6,178 nucleotides of DNA, from NCBI GenBank assembly GCA_018671205.1, contig JABHIC010000434.1:1-6178 (forward strand), read 5' to 3'. Every line of letters begins with the position of its first letter. The first letter of the stretch is position 1. This stretch comes from Gammaproteobacteria bacterium. GTDB taxonomy: Bacteria; Pseudomonadota; Gammaproteobacteria; GCF-002020875. A program made the translations under genes and the position numbers. The notes under the pieces are model-generated. The model ran no database searches. It saw only the letters and a program-made list of their open reading frames with translations, and was not told the origin of the DNA. Of the stretch, positions 5,753-6,178 are shown piece after piece.

Positions 5753-6178
5753 GGCTGCTCTCCTGTTACCGCATGAATTTCCCGTGCTGCAGCCAGCATG
5801 GCCAGCCGTGCAATCACGCCATAGGCATAGAAGCGGTTGGGTTCGGCATCCGGTGCCTGGCGCAGATCCGGCAGGTTGAGAGGGTTGGCAAAGGCGAGTG
5901 GCTCAAAATGCATACCGGGCGCATTGAGGTTCTCATTGGGGCCACGAGCGGTATGAACCCGATAGAACCCCCCGATGACATGGTGGTCCATCATATAGAC
6001 CACCGGCTCAGCCACCGCCTCCTCTTCACCCAGCGTCTCGAAGGTGTAGACCCCCTCCTGGATAATGACATCCGTGACGCTCTGCCCCCCCTTGCTCTTG
6101 GCCATCTTGTTGCGCTGTTTTCGGTTCAGCTCATGAATCTCACTGGCACTGTGGATGGTCATGATCCCCATGCCATAG
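5749..6178 (-). CDS. gshA: Glutamate-cysteine ligase (ferrooxidans-type GshA), C-terminal part only
   Basis: The frame is open through the right edge of the window (142 residues visible), so about two thirds of a ~430-residue protein is missing and the Met at 6171 is internal. The visible residues ...YGMGIMTIHS, LNRKQRNKMAKSKGG, VIIQEGVYT, EPVVYMMDHHVIGGFYRVHT and NENLNAPG are those I associate with the glutamate-cysteine ligase family first defined from Acidithiobacillus ferrooxidans and common in proteobacteria. It is unlike the E. coli GshA sequence. The enzyme makes gamma-glutamylcysteine from glutamate and cysteine with ATP, the first and usually rate-limiting step of glutathione synthesis. 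Its stop overlaps the gshB start by 4 bases, which supports the assignment. The family call is by recognition of the sequence; the missing N-terminal part could not be examined. Confidence 0.92.
   Translation of the reverse strand, partial: YGMGIMTIHSASEIHELNRKQRNKMAKSKGGQSVTDVIIQEGVYTFETLGEEEAVAEPVVYMMDHHVIGGFYRVHTARGPNENLNAPGMHFEPLAFANPLNLPDLRQAPDAEPNRFYAYGVIARLAMLAAAREIHAVTGEQP
5758..5764 (-). promoter_or_regulatory. Ribosome binding site of gshB
   Basis: The minus strand reads AGGAGAG, ending five bases before the ATG at 5752, within the last codons of gshA. It confirms the gshB start and suggests re-initiation after gshA. Confidence 0.65.

Overview
The window is a single, gap-free block of eight genes, all read from the minus strand. 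It encodes glutathione synthesis, a flavin-transfer lipoprotein, two conserved housekeeping proteins and the start of pyrimidine synthesis. The high GC content, the proteobacterial gene forms and the gene order point to a gammaproteobacterium. The glutamate-cysteine ligase resembles the Acidithiobacillus/Thiobacillus ('ferrooxidans') family rather than the E. coli one, and the order gshB-X-yqgE-yqgF-pyrR-pyrB-pyrC' is the arrangement I know from Pseudomonas and relatives. A Chromatiales-like or sulfur-oxidising gammaproteobacterium is a reasonable guess, but I cannot name a genus.

In transcription order (right to left): the C-terminal third of gshA (6178-5749, cut by the window edge); gshB (5752-4793); an ApbE-type FAD:protein FMN transferase lipoprotein (4796-3717); yqgE/algH (3710-3132); yqgF/ruvX (3139-2699); pyrR (2709-2179); pyrB (2182-1208); and a dihydroorotase-like pyrC' (1211 to beyond position 1). 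Every junction is an overlap or a gap of only 6 bases, so there is no room for a stand-alone promoter, leader or terminator. No tRNA, rRNA, mobile element, CRISPR array or large repeat was seen, and there is no gene-free stretch over 300 bases.

Two groups work together. GshA and GshB are the two successive ligases of glutathione synthesis. PyrB and PyrC' should form the Pseudomonas-type aspartate transcarbamoylase complex, in which the dihydroorotase-like subunit is catalytically dead: here its metal ligands are visibly replaced (HxH to RVR, DDG to NGP, a second His to Gly). PyrR is probably the regulator or PRPP-binding partner of that module. YqgF is a 16S rRNA-processing nuclease-fold protein and YqgE is a conserved protein of unclear function. 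The ApbE gene sits where Pseudomonas carries a tonB gene.

This is mostly core metabolism. I do not see an undescribed defence, mobile or toxin system. The points most worth a second look are the pseudo-dihydroorotase, the ApbE insertion, and a PyrR gene with no leader in front of it.
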